NCBI RefSeq assembly: GCF_024459955.1
Contig: NZ_JANFXK010000002.1
Coordinates: 62,001 to 126,000 of the forward strand
DNA from: Anaerovorax odorimutans
GTDB taxonomy: Bacteria > Bacillota > Clostridia > Peptostreptococcales > Anaerovoracaceae
Direction: 5' to 3'
DNA length: 64,000 nucleotides
Position 1 is the stretch's first letter; each line of letters starts with the position of its first letter. The notes below the pieces were generated by a model. It did no database searches and had not been told where the DNA came from. It worked only from the letters and a program-made list of their open reading frames with translations. The position numbers and the translations under genes were made by a program. Shown piece by piece: positions 43,478 to 52,148 of the stretch.

Positions 43478-44266
43478 ATGAATATGAAAAAGAAATGGCT
43501 ATGCCTGTTGTCAGCCCTTTTGATTGTCTTTTCTCTGGCGGCCTGCGGCAGCGATTCTTCTGAGACTTCCGACAAGGGAAAGAGCGATTTTGAATCTTTT
43601 ATGGCCGTGCAGAAAAACATGGAAAACATCAAGGATATGGAATTCAAAATGAGTATGGATGCCGAGGTGCCTTCGGATCAGGGCGATTATAATATGAAAA
43701 TGAGCGGCACCGGAAAAGAGATTAAGAAATCCAATACCGATATTCAGATGGAAATGGACTATAAAATGAACGCGGCCGGTACGGATATGAGCGGGACTAT
43801 GTACATGAAGGATCAGGCGCTTTACATGGAGTTCATGGGACAGAAGGTAAAGATGGATACTTCCAATGAGATGAATTCTCTGATGAATGTGGATACGGAA
43901 GATATATTTGCCATCACAAAGGATATGGTTTCGGATCTGAAGGTCAGTGAGGACGGCGGCGACACAGTCTACAAGTTTACCTTGGATCCCAGCAAAGCTC
44001 TGGACTATGTTTCCAAGAACGTAGCCGGCGCCAAAGGCATTTCGGAAGCACAGAAAAATACCACATTTGACAAAATGAATGTGACGGTTCTCGCAGACAA
44101 AAACAATATGGCCAAAAAGGTGGATATGGATTTTTCCATGACAACAAAAGCAAATGATGAGACGATTACTATGAATTATAAGATGACGATGGAATATCTA
44201 AGCATCAATACCGATCTTAAGATCGACTTCCCGGATTTCAAGGATTATCAGGAGATGACGGTTTAG
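43478..44266 (+). CDS. Lipoprotein of unknown function (DUF6612-like)
   Basis: A 262-residue exported lipoprotein: basic start, hydrophobic segment and lipobox SLAA-C with the modified cysteine near residue 22. The rest is beta-rich and very rich in methionine and lysine (MKMSGTGKEIKKSN, MEMDYKMNAAGTDMSG, MYMKDQALYMEFMGQKVKMDT), a pattern seen in DUF6612 and LolA-fold lipoproteins of Clostridia. ATG 43478 is preferred for the AAAGGAG upstream. An extended -10 (TGG-TATAAT, 43434-43442) lies in the region shared with the divergent pst promoter, and a strong terminator follows. Confidence 0.8.
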   Translation: MNMKKKWLCLLSALLIVFSLAACGSDSSETSDKGKSDFESFMAVQKNMENIKDMEFKMSMDAEVPSDQGDYNMKMSGTGKEIKKSNTDIQMEMDYKMNAAGTDMSGTMYMKDQALYMEFMGQKVKMDTSNEMNSLMNVDTEDIFAITKDMVSDLKVSEDGGDTVYKFTLDPSKALDYVSKNVAGAKGISEAQKNTTFDKMNVTVLADKNNMAKKVDMDFSMTTKANDETITMNYKMTMEYLSINTDLKIDFPDFKDYQEMTV

Positions 44267-44283
44267 CTGTTATGGGAGTTGAA

Positions 44284-44310
44284 GGAGCCGCGGGCTGCGG
44301 CTCCTTTTTG
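44284..44310 (+). terminator. Terminator after the lipoprotein gene
   Basis: GGAGCCGC and GCGGCTCC (44284-44291 and 44297-44304) form an 8-bp GC-rich stem followed by TTTTT. Confidence 0.9.
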
Positions 44311-44515
44311 ATTGTGGCTTTTCAATTGGTAGAGGGTGAAAATATTTTTTTATCCAGATTTGGTAAAAAAGCTGCCTTTATGGATAAAAGTTGTGGGCTG
44401 GAGGGGTCTGTTTTGAGGTTTTTTCCTTCAAGCAGGCCGATTTTCGAAAAATCAGCGGTGGAAACCGTTGCAAAAGTATCCATTTTTCGCTATTTTCTGT
44501 GTAATATGGGTACAG

Positions 44516-45826
44516 TCAATTCTTTGTCCCTTTACATTCCCAAGTAGCGACCAGATTAGCCCCTGTGTCAGCGATATTTTCCGCAACCAGCTGCCCTACT
44601 GAAACGGGCGCCGCGACCTTCACTTTTTTTACGGCCTTCATTACCTTGAATATATCCCCTTTATCCACGGGCCGATCGGTTTTCACCGATATGACGGGCT
44701 GGCTCCCGCCTTCCAGCTTCACGACTGTGGTCACGATTCTTTGGGGATTTTCAATTTCCTTCCGGGCAAAATCCGCGCCCTTTTCACACTGGTTTCCCGA
44801 CACTGAAAAGGGTTCCGTATCCACCTGCATGATACAGCCCTTTGGACAGATCGTGCAGATCATATTCCCCCTTGCGCCGGTCAGCTCTCTTTCTTCGGCA
44901 GGCGGGAAGCATGCCGGGCATCTGCCCGTTCCCAGGTACGCCGCCGCCCGCTTTCCCGTTTCCATGGCCTCATTGGTGACATGATCCACCAGATCGTGAA
45001 CCAAGTGGGCATTGCCGCAGATAAAGAGTCCGTCTTCCGGTTCAAGCCTTGCGCACACCTCCAGCTCCGGTATCAGGCCTGCGGCCACCAGCAGAGTGTC
45101 GCAGGGGATGTATTCCTTTCTCGTCAGATCCGGTTTTCCATCCCTGCCGAAGGGCGCTATGGAAACGCCTTTCAGCCTTTCATAACCGTGTGTGGAAACC
45201 GCCGTCCAGCCGTAGCGCATTGGAATATTATAGTCTTTTACGCACTGTACGATGTTTCTCGCCAGACCGGTGGCCTCCTGTCCCAGAATCATTTTCACCC
45301 GGATTCCTTCCAGCGTCATGCGTCTTGCCATAATCAGGCCGATATCGCCGGAACCCAGGATGACAGCACTCTTTCCGGGCAGATAGTTTTTCATGTTCAT
45401 CATCAGCTGCGCCGAGCCTGCCGTAAAAATTCCCGCAGGACGGCTTCCCGGTATCAGCATCTGCGGCAGAGTTCTCTCCCTGCACCCGGTCGCGATGATT
45501 ACCGCATCCGCTTTTAAAACCTCCGCTCCGGAATCAGCGCTGACGCAATTGACCTTCCATCCTTTTTCAACGGAAAGCACCGTAGTATCTGTGCGGACAT
45601 CGATCCCTGCGGCTTTTACTTTTTCAGCCCACAGGCACGCGTATTCGCCGCCGGTATAGTCCGTCTGATAAATCTGGGTGCCGAATCCATTATGGATGCA
45701 CTGGGGCAGCACCCCGCCCAGGTAGGGATGGCGCTCCAAAAGCAGGACTTCTGGTATTCCCTGCTCTTTAGCGGAAACAGCCGCTGCCATTCCTGCGGGA
45801 CCGCCTCCGATTACAACAATTCTCAT
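44516..45826 (-). CDS. FAD-dependent oxidoreductase (GlpB-like) fused to DUF1667
   Basis: Second subunit of a clostridial-type anaerobic dehydrogenase. The 436 residues start with an FAD-binding Rossmann motif VIGGGPAGMAAA, carry a CIHNGFG active-site-like segment and an NAD-binding motif ILGSGDIGLIMARRM, and end with a DUF1667 domain (about residues 320-436) having MICTICPKGCIMQVD, QCEKGADFARKE and KVAAPVSVGQLVAE. DUF1667 is normally a separate 120-residue protein in this three-gene system; here it is fused. The start ATG overlaps the stop of the upstream gene (TAATG). Probable role: transferring electrons from a GlpA-type substrate oxidation. Confidence 0.88.
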   Translation of the reverse strand: MRIVVIGGGPAGMAAAVSAKEQGIPEVLLLERHPYLGGVLPQCIHNGFGTQIYQTDYTGGEYACLWAEKVKAAGIDVRTDTTVLSVEKGWKVNCVSADSGAEVLKADAVIIATGCRERTLPQMLIPGSRPAGIFTAGSAQLMMNMKNYLPGKSAVILGSGDIGLIMARRMTLEGIRVKMILGQEATGLARNIVQCVKDYNIPMRYGWTAVSTHGYERLKGVSIAPFGRDGKPDLTRKEYIPCDTLLVAAGLIPELEVCARLEPEDGLFICGNAHLVHDLVDHVTNEAMETGKRAAAYLGTGRCPACFPPAEERELTGARGNMICTICPKGCIMQVDTEPFSVSGNQCEKGADFARKEIENPQRIVTTVVKLEGGSQPVISVKTDRPVDKGDIFKVMKAVKKVKVAAPVSVGQLVAENIADTGANLVATWECKGTKN

Positions 45827-47262
45827 TACCTCAGCCTCCCTTTTACAACCGAACTTTTGGGCCCGTTTTTGCAAACTTTCTCAGGAGGAACGTTCCACTG
45901 CCGGCAGAGAATATCAATAATCTGGGGCGTGCAGAAACCGCCCTGACACCTGCCCATGCCCGTCCGCAGCCGCTTTTTCAGACCGTTGAGATTATGTGGC
46001 GGCAATGGAGAATTCAGAACCGATCGAATATCGCCTTCGGTAATGCCTTCGCAGCGACAGACAGCATTTCCATAAGCGGGGTCCTCCGCCAGCAGCCGTT
46101 TCTGCGTTTCCCTGTCTGCTTTGAGGAAAAGGGGCTTGGCTCGGTAGATAGGATTAAAGTCCCGATTCTCTTCCTGCCTGAGTCCGCTATCGAAAAGAAG
46201 TCCGGTAATTTTATCCGCCAGGTAGGGGGAAGCGGTCATGCCCGGATTTTTAATTCCCAATGCGCTGACAAAATTGCGCCCGCTGGTGCGCACGACGAAA
46301 TCCTTTTCTTCCTTGGGTACATTTTCAATATTGGCACGTACTCCGGCAAAGGAAGCAATCACATTACCCAGATCCAGGCCGGGCAGGATCTTCTTCGCCA
46401 CATGGGTGATATGGTCGTGCCCTTTTTGAGAAGTTTCCGTGCATTGGTAGCTTCTGACCTTATAGGAGGTCGGTCCGGCCAGCATATTGCCGTCCGTTGT
46501 CGGCGCCAGCAGCGTGCCCTTTTCGTCATGCTCCTGCGCCTGATAGATCACATGTTTTATGGGAGATGGGGTGTCGAAGACCAGATATTCCCCGCGTTTG
46601 GGCTTTATAATCAGATCCCGCGGGCGCACAAAGCGCTCCAGGTCAGCTGCCCCTTCTCCCGACGTATTGACAATATAGTCCGCCGTAATCGTGCCTCGAT
46701 TGGTATGTATCCGGTAGAAATCTCCGCAGTCCTCGATGTTTTCCGCCGCAGTGTCAAACTGGAAAGCCACACCGTTTTCCACTGCGTTGAGGGCCGTATG
46801 CAGAACCAATTTGAAAGGTGATATGATCCCGGTAGTGGGAGCATACATGGCTGCGATGACTTTCTCCGAGAGGGCCGGTTCCAGCCTCCTGGCTTCATCC
46901 CCGCTGATCATCTCCATGCCCTCCACGCCATTTTTGCGGCCCTTCTTCATCTTTTCTTCGATCTGCTCGATTCCTTCTTCGTGAAAAGCCACAAAAAGTG
47001 AGCCCACGTATTCCATGGGCACGTCCAGATCCCTGCACAGGGCCTGATGCATACGGTTTCCCCTGGCGCAGGAAATTCCCTTGAGACTGCCGCCCCGCGG
47101 ATGAAATCCTGCGTACAGTACGCCCGAATTGGCTTTCGTAGCCCCTTCCCCGATGTCCGGCTCCTTGTCTATGACCAGCACCGAAAGCCGGTATCTGGAA
47201 AGCTGCCTTGCTGTCAGGCAGCCCAGAATACCGGCTCCGATAATTACCACATCGTATTTCAT
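45826..47262 (-). CDS. GlpA-like FAD-dependent dehydrogenase with C-terminal [2Fe-2S] (BFD-like) domain
   Basis: A 478-residue DAO-fold oxidoreductase, closest in layout to anaerobic glycerol-3-phosphate dehydrogenase GlpA. N-terminal FAD motif VIIGAGILGCLTARQLS; ATKANSGVLYAGFHP and HIRTHVAKKILPGLD-type segments of the DAO fold; C-terminal BFD-like domain with VCRCEGITEGDI and GMGRCQGGFCTP, four cysteines likely binding [2Fe-2S]. Overlaps the FAD/DUF1667 gene, forming a two-gene equivalent of the usual three-gene set. Substrate could be glycerol-3-phosphate or another 2-hydroxyacid. It follows the MOSC gene directly. Confidence 0.88.
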   Translation of the reverse strand: MKYDVVIIGAGILGCLTARQLSRYRLSVLVIDKEPDIGEGATKANSGVLYAGFHPRGGSLKGISCARGNRMHQALCRDLDVPMEYVGSLFVAFHEEGIEQIEEKMKKGRKNGVEGMEMISGDEARRLEPALSEKVIAAMYAPTTGIISPFKLVLHTALNAVENGVAFQFDTAAENIEDCGDFYRIHTNRGTITADYIVNTSGEGAADLERFVRPRDLIIKPKRGEYLVFDTPSPIKHVIYQAQEHDEKGTLLAPTTDGNMLAGPTSYKVRSYQCTETSQKGHDHITHVAKKILPGLDLGNVIASFAGVRANIENVPKEEKDFVVRTSGRNFVSALGIKNPGMTASPYLADKITGLLFDSGLRQEENRDFNPIYRAKPLFLKADRETQKRLLAEDPAYGNAVCRCEGITEGDIRSVLNSPLPPHNLNGLKKRLRTGMGRCQGGFCTPQIIDILCRQWNVPPEKVCKNGPKSSVVKGRLR

Positions 47263-47694
47263 TTAGATTACCTCGATTTCATCTCCCGCTTTTACAGTTC
47301 CCTCCTGTAAAACTTTGATGAAAATGCCTTCCCGCGGCATAACGCAGTCGCCGGCCAATTCCCGGATCGCGCAGCCCTGGTGGCACTCTTTTCCGATCTG
47401 GGTTACTTCGCCGACCGCCTCGCCGATTTTCAGCTTGGTACCTATCGGCAGGGTGAACAGCTCGATTCCCTCGGTCAAAATATTTTCTGCAAAATCACCG
47501 CTTTTAAGTTCAAAGTTCAGCGCTTTCTGGACTTTGGCAACACTTTCGGCAGCCAGCAGGCTGACCTGTCTGTGCCAATTTCCCGCATGGGCGTCGCCCA
47601 CGATCCCGTGATCGATCTTTAATTCCGCGCTTTCTACCGGATGTTTTTGCTCTCCCTTTTTTTCGCTGATACAAACAGCTTTTACTTTAGCCAT
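47263..47694 (-). CDS. MOSC domain protein
   Basis: A 143-residue single MOSC domain, the sulfur-carrier fold found at the C-terminus of molybdenum cofactor sulfurase. Conserved parts are DHGIVGDAHAGNWHRQVSLLA, given here as DHGIVGDAHAGNWH, the segment GDFAENILTEGIEL, and the cysteine of GKECHQGCAIRELAGDC. It overlaps the end of the mogA-like gene by 8 bp. Likely helps deliver or mature the molybdenum cofactor in this operon. Confidence 0.92.
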   Translation of the reverse strand: MAKVKAVCISEKKGEQKHPVESAELKIDHGIVGDAHAGNWHRQVSLLAAESVAKVQKALNFELKSGDFAENILTEGIELFTLPIGTKLKIGEAVGEVTQIGKECHQGCAIRELAGDCVMPREGIFIKVLQEGTVKAGDEIEVI

Positions 47695-48214
47695 GATGAT
47701 GACCCTCCTTACTATGTTTGTGCATCTCCGCGCAGTCGTGGGACCGGCCCCTCAGCACATCGATTCCGTGTTTAATTGGTTTAATGACTGCGGCCAGACA
47801 TTCTTTTGCCGCCTTTTCGCTTCCCGGTAGGTTGACGATCAGCGTACCGCTCCGCAGTCCCGCCTCGGCTCTGGAAAGCATGCCCATGGGCGTGATCTTC
47901 ATGCTTTCGGCCCGCATGGCTTCGGGGATTCCCCTCACTTCGCGGTCCGCCACCGCATGGGTCGCCTCCGGGGTCACGTCCCGCTTGGAAAACCCGGTGC
48001 CGCCGGTTGTCATGACCAGACACACGTCCAGTTCGTCGGCGCATTTCATCAATTCCCTCTTTATGGTTTCAAAATCGTCGGGAATGATGTTGGTGTAAAC
48101 CACGTCCCAGCCATTTTCCTTCAGCATTTCGCAGACCGCCGGTCCGCTGGTGTCCTTTCGCAGTCCCTGTGAGCCCTTATCACTCATGGTGATGACTGCT
48201 GCTGTATAGCTCAT
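47687..48214 (-). CDS. Molybdopterin adenylyltransferase-type protein (MogA/MoaB family) with His-rich tail
   Basis: Adenylates molybdopterin before metal insertion. Residues 1-155 form the MogA/MoaB fold, with AAVITMSDKGSQG, the substrate site VMTTGGTGFSKRDVTPEA and LIVNLPGSEKAAKECL. The last 20 residues hold many His, Cys and acidic residues (CAEMHKHSKEGHHHG), an unusual tail that may bind molybdate, nickel or another metal. SD AAAGGAGG precedes the ATG. It follows moaC after an exceptional 375-bp gap. Confidence 0.92.
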   Translation of the reverse strand: MSYTAAVITMSDKGSQGLRKDTSGPAVCEMLKENGWDVVYTNIIPDDFETIKRELMKCADELDVCLVMTTGGTGFSKRDVTPEATHAVADREVRGIPEAMRAESMKITPMGMLSRAEAGLRSGTLIVNLPGSEKAAKECLAAVIKPIKHGIDVLRGRSHDCAEMHKHSKEGHHHG

Positions 48215-48310
48215 GTTACTCCTCCTTTAAAACTCTCTGCCGGTCAGAAATTTTCGGATATTTCTGTGCAGAATTTTATCGATCGTATTTGATACAAACC
48301 CTTTTTTGCC

Positions 48311-48525
48311 ATTTTATGTTCCAGATCGCAAGTTTCGCAAGGGATGGCCACATAAAAATGTGCTATTTCATCGAAAAACAACTGCATATACGGCCTTTTG
48401 GAACAAAAATCAGCAGCTTTGTAGCATTGTAGCCTCAATACTGCGCAAACAAATCACATCGTTTTGCCTCAGTGCGCTTTTTTATGTGGACATTCGCCTG
48501 AAAATGACGCCTCCGGAACATAAAT
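48311..48525. repeat. Nested inverted repeats in the moaC-mogA gap
   Basis: TTTATGTTCC (about 48313-48322) pairs with GGAACATAAA (48515-48524), and CCACATAAAAA (48348-48358) pairs with TTTTTATGTGG (48479-48489 region). The two helices are separated by 25 bases on each side, leaving an approximately 120-base apical loop. The gap has no gene. This could be a regulatory RNA structure for mogA or a pair of inverted copies of a small repeat. Confidence 0.5.
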
Positions 48526-48589
48526 CGTCTAATTGCGATGCAATAAGACTTTTTCCCCGCCTAAACAGGCAATTTTCGTCACTGCCCGG

Positions 48590-49069
48590 CTATCCCTTCC
48601 AGACAAAGTCGCCGCTCTTGCCGCCGCTCTTGCTGACCAGATGCACCTGGTCGATGACCATATCCTTCTGGACAGCCTTGCACATGTCATAAATGGTAAG
48701 CGCTGCTATGGAAACAGCCGAAAGCGCTTCCATCTCTACGCCGGTAACACCCGAACACTTCACTTCGCTCATGATCTCAATCGCTAAGTCTTCTTCATTA
48801 TAATTGAAGGTGATGTTGACGCCGTTGATCATGATCGGGTGGCACATGGGTATGATTTCGGAAGTTTTTTTCGCTCCCATGATCCCGGCCACCTGAGCCG
48901 TTCCCAACACGTCGCCTTTTTTCATGCCGCCGCTCTTAATTAAATCAAAGCATTCCCGGTTAACCAGGACTCTTCCTGTGGCGACCGCTGTCCGCACTGT
49001 GGTGTCCTTGCCGCCTACGTCCACCATTTTAGCCCGACCGTCCTCGTTGAAATGTGAAAAATCCGCCAT
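48590..49069 (-). CDS. moaC: Cyclic pyranopterin monophosphate synthase
   Basis: Converts 3',8-cyclo-dihydro-GTP made by MoaA into cyclic pyranopterin. The 159 residues have FSHFNEDGRAKMVDVGGKD at the start (quoted as 19 residues), the active-site PMCHPI, and GVTGVEMEALSAVSIAALTIYDM in the core, of which MEALSAVSIAALTIYDMCK is diagnostic. AGGAGG precedes the ATG; it begins just after moaA. Confidence 0.96.
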   Translation of the reverse strand: MADFSHFNEDGRAKMVDVGGKDTTVRTAVATGRVLVNRECFDLIKSGGMKKGDVLGTAQVAGIMGAKKTSEIIPMCHPIMINGVNITFNYNEEDLAIEIMSEVKCSGVTGVEMEALSAVSIAALTIYDMCKAVQKDMVIDQVHLVSKSGGKSGDFVWKG

Positions 49070-49071
49070 TT

Positions 49072-50025
49072 TTATCCTCCTATCTGGTTCATATCTCTGC
49101 CTGCCTTGCTGGGGCTATCCGCGCCCAGCTCCTCCCGCTTCTGCGGCTTGTCCATGATCGCGCCGCGAAGGGTCTCTTCCATCTGATCGGTGTCCAGCCC
49201 CTTGAGGGAAATCTCCTGATCGGAGTGGAGACAGGGCTTAAGTTTTCCATCCGCTGTCAGCCGGATCTTATTGCATCCTTCGCAGAACTCACAGCTGACC
49301 GGTCGGATCAGGCCTACGCGCCCTGCTGCGCCCGGCAGCGCGTAAAGTCGGGCAACGCCCTCTTCCCGATTGAGGGAGTGAAGCTGCGGCACCCGTTCCA
49401 GCACCGTCTCACAGCTGACGAACTGCGCCCGGTCGAATCCAATTCCTCCGCCGATGGGCATTAATTCTATGAAACGCACCTCGATGGGCTGCTCCTTTGT
49501 CAGATTGACGAAATCCTCCACTTCATCATCGTTAAAGCCCCCCATGAGTACGTTGTTGATTTTGATCTTGGAGAATCCCGCATCCTCAGCCGCTTTCAAG
49601 CCGGCCAGAGCGTCCTCCAGCTCACCGATCCTGGTGATATAGCGGAATTTCTCCGGATTCAGGGTGTCCAGACTGATATTGAGCCGGGAAACGCCCGCCG
49701 CTTTTAAATCCCTGGCGAATTTGGGAAGCAGAGTGCCGTTGGTCGTTATGCATACCTCTTCAATCCCCGGGATGTCGGCTATGGCTCCGCACAGATGAAC
49801 AATGCCCCGTTTGACCAGCGGCTCACCGCCGGTGATGCGTATTTTACGGATGCCCAGCCGGGCCGCCGCCTCCACCGCCATAATGGTTTCCTCAGCCGTC
49901 ATCATTGCCTCATGGGCTTTTTTCGCGATTCCTTCTTCCGGCATGCAGTAACGGCAGCGCAGATTGCACAATTCCGTAACCGATACCCGCATATAGTTAA
50001 TATCTCTGTTATAGTTATCTCTCAT
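49072..50025 (-). CDS. moaA: GTP 3',8-cyclase (radical SAM)
   Basis: First enzyme of molybdenum cofactor synthesis. The 317 residues contain the radical-SAM cluster motif C-N-L-R-C-R-Y-C in the first 30 residues, the SAM-binding ITGGEPL, and the second 4Fe-4S site CEFCEGCNKIRLTADGKLKPC near residue 270 (key cysteines in CEFCEGC and KPC). The C-terminus ends in GG, conserved in MoaA. First gene of the moa run; its 120-bp leader holds competing hairpins. Confidence 0.96.
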   Translation of the reverse strand: MRDNYNRDINYMRVSVTELCNLRCRYCMPEEGIAKKAHEAMMTAEETIMAVEAAARLGIRKIRITGGEPLVKRGIVHLCGAIADIPGIEEVCITTNGTLLPKFARDLKAAGVSRLNISLDTLNPEKFRYITRIGELEDALAGLKAAEDAGFSKIKINNVLMGGFNDDEVEDFVNLTKEQPIEVRFIELMPIGGGIGFDRAQFVSCETVLERVPQLHSLNREEGVARLYALPGAAGRVGLIRPVSCEFCEGCNKIRLTADGKLKPCLHSDQEISLKGLDTDQMEETLRGAIMDKPQKREELGADSPSKAGRDMNQIGG

Positions 50026-50093
50026 TTATTTCTCCAAATATTTATTCCGTAAGCAGAAAGTCGATGGCATTGATAATCCGGATACCTTCCGTT

Positions 50094-50145
50094 AAAAGTT
50101 TGTAGTATCAATGCTATAAACTTTTATTTTTTTCACTTTTATAGC
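50094..50145 (-). promoter_or_regulatory. Overlapping, mutually exclusive hairpins between the 651-type gene and moaA
   Basis: GCTATAAA occurs in a middle arm (50113-50120) that can pair with TTTATAGC (50138-50145) or, in a longer version (50114-50125), with AAAAGTTTGTAG (50094-50105). Only one helix can form. This may be the terminator of the upstream surface-protein gene, an attenuator for moaA, or both. Confidence 0.4.
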
Positions 50146-50147
50146 AT

Positions 50148-52091
50148 TTATGTTTGCTTCTTCGACCCCATCTTTCTCCGGCTGTCCCTCAGCCCGCGGA
50201 TTCCCAGAGCCACTGCCGCTGCCGCCAGTACCGCTGCGACAAAGACCAGATAAATGGGATTGGTTTCTTTTCTCACGTCATTGCTGAAGGTGGCAGTATT
50301 GGCGTTTCTTTTCAGCAGCTTGTTGATAGGGTCTTTGTATTCCTCTTTTTTCTTTTGATCCTTTTCCAAGCGGTTGTTTTTATTGTCCGCATCCTTGTCG
50401 TTTTTCTGGGCCATCAGCGCTGCCATCCGCTCTCCCCTGGCCTCCGCTTTCTCAGCTTCCGTAGCCGTACTGCCGGCCATAACGAAGGCGCTCAGCTTCT
50501 TCCGTTTGAAGATCTGAGTTCCGTTGGATTTGACGGAATTCACTTTGCTGAGGCTGCCCTTGCTGCCCACGGCGTAAACCGTACTGCTTTTCTGACTGAT
50601 ATCGTCATTGATGGGCATCTGTACTTCCACATTCTTCGTCGGTTGGATCTTACTGTCTCCCTGATAAAACTGGATTCGGTAGTAGACCGCCTCCGTCTCT
50701 TTTTCGGAAAGGCTCCTTTTGATCGATTTATAATCGCTGGTTTCCTTTCCCATCTGTCTGACAAAGAGCTTGGCATCGTCGGGCAGAGAATCCACAGGCG
50801 CTATTACATAGATACCCGTTATTTTATCGTAAAACACTTTTTGTTCTTCCTGGACCTTGGAAGCTTTTACCTCTGTCATGGCATCGTCCAGCGCCTCGAT
50901 CTCGTCGTTGATTTCATTTTGAGGCGTGTACTGGTCCATCTCCCTGGCAATTTCGATCTCCTCGCCCAGGTTCTCCACTTCGATGCGTCCGTACTGGCCG
51001 ATGTCGATACCGACATTGGCTTTTGCTTTGGCGTACAGCGTTTTCGCTTCTTTCAGCTTGGCTTCCAGCTTGGAGATATTGGCCTTTTGCGGCTTATCGC
51101 TCTTTGCGATTTCTATCATCGCCTCTAAATCCTTGATCATGGAATCGATCATTTTATCGGCCTCGGGCTGCAGCTTTGTTTTGACATTCTTCTCCGCTTT
51201 TTCATTGAGATCCGCCAGCAGCAGCCGCAGCTGCTTGATGTTGGAACGCTTGTATTTTCCGGCCTTCAAATCCTTATCGGTGACGGAATTGAGGAAACTC
51301 TGCGCCGCATCGGCTTTCTTTTCCCACCTGCTGAGATCCGCATAGGTCTGGACGGAAAAGCGCATGGGCACCCGGTTGACCGTATAGCCTTTTCCATCCT
51401 TCTTCTTGTGCCAGCTGGAAATAAACTCGTACTCCTTATCCTTCTGCTCATTATACCGTTTTTTCTCAGCAGAGGTAAGGCCCTCGTCCGTCTGCTGGAT
51501 ATAGCCGGTGGTATTGCCGTCTTCGTCCTCCGCCAGCACCAGGGTAATACCGTTTTGGGCCTGCATGCCTCTGAGAAATCCGAATTCATACTTGCAGCCC
51601 GGTTCCAGCTCAAAACCTTTAATTTCGAATGCCTTACAGGTTCCCTTTCCCGATGGGTCTACGCCAAGCTCATTGCCGTTGACAGTTGTCCTGCTCACAT
51701 ATTGCTCAAAGTTTGGGATCGCGTCACCATTCTTATAGGCAAAGAGATAAATTTTTCCGTAAGCAATCCAGTCGGTTTTTGAAGAATAAGGATTGCGGTC
51801 AGTCATGGCATAAAAAGTATAGTTGGATCCGTCGCTCTTCTTCGCGTCCAGATAGTCCACGCCGTTTTCCACGCCGCTGTATTTGACCTCCGGGCCGCTG
51901 TTGTTGTAGACGCTATGGAGCCAGTGGGTACCTTTTTCCGTATCCACAAGGTAGCCCCTCGGAGTAAAGGGGTTTTTACCCTGGCCGCTGGTGCCGAATT
52001 CCCAGGTCTCGCCAAAAACCGGACCGGCAGTCAGGCCCAGCAGCATGATTAAAATCAGAACCATCCCGGTTATCCGGGAAAACTTTCGCAT
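50148..52091 (-). CDS. Secreted, C-terminally membrane-anchored protein of unknown function
   Basis: A 647-residue protein. The ATG at 52091 has GGAGG just upstream; an ATG four codons earlier overlaps that site. It opens with a signal peptide (residues 1-27, ending VFGE). A beta-rich module (about 30-200) is followed by a helical, Lys/Ala-rich part (about 215-390) resembling FIVAR-type helical repeats, a second beta-rich module (KITGIYVIAPVDSLPDDAKLF), then a charged stretch (MAALMAQKNDKDADNK) and a C-terminal membrane span (about 610-632) with a basic tail. This is a typical wall- or membrane-attached surface protein. No LPxTG motif was found. It faces a second surface gene. Confidence 0.75.
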   Translation of the reverse strand: MRKFSRITGMVLILIMLLGLTAGPVFGETWEFGTSGQGKNPFTPRGYLVDTEKGTHWLHSVYNNSGPEVKYSGVENGVDYLDAKKSDGSNYTFYAMTDRNPYSSKTDWIAYGKIYLFAYKNGDAIPNFEQYVSRTTVNGNELGVDPSGKGTCKAFEIKGFELEPGCKYEFGFLRGMQAQNGITLVLAEDEDGNTTGYIQQTDEGLTSAEKKRYNEQKDKEYEFISSWHKKKDGKGYTVNRVPMRFSVQTYADLSRWEKKADAAQSFLNSVTDKDLKAGKYKRSNIKQLRLLLADLNEKAEKNVKTKLQPEADKMIDSMIKDLEAMIEIAKSDKPQKANISKLEAKLKEAKTLYAKAKANVGIDIGQYGRIEVENLGEEIEIAREMDQYTPQNEINDEIEALDDAMTEVKASKVQEEQKVFYDKITGIYVIAPVDSLPDDAKLFVRQMGKETSDYKSIKRSLSEKETEAVYYRIQFYQGDSKIQPTKNVEVQMPINDDISQKSSTVYAVGSKGSLSKVNSVKSNGTQIFKRKKLSAFVMAGSTATEAEKAEARGERMAALMAQKNDKDADNKNNRLEKDQKKKEEYKDPINKLLKRNANTATFSNDVRKETNPIYLVFVAAVLAAAAVALGIRGLRDSRRKMGSKKQT

Positions 52092-52148
52092 TTTTTCCTC
52101 CATTTATGATATCATAGTTTTTAACAGCAAATTCAAAGGAGTTTCACC

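Noticed and set aside
50028..50147. Moco riboswitch before moaA
   Set aside because: The leader is AT-rich and too short, and lacks the GC-rich pairing pattern I know for that element.
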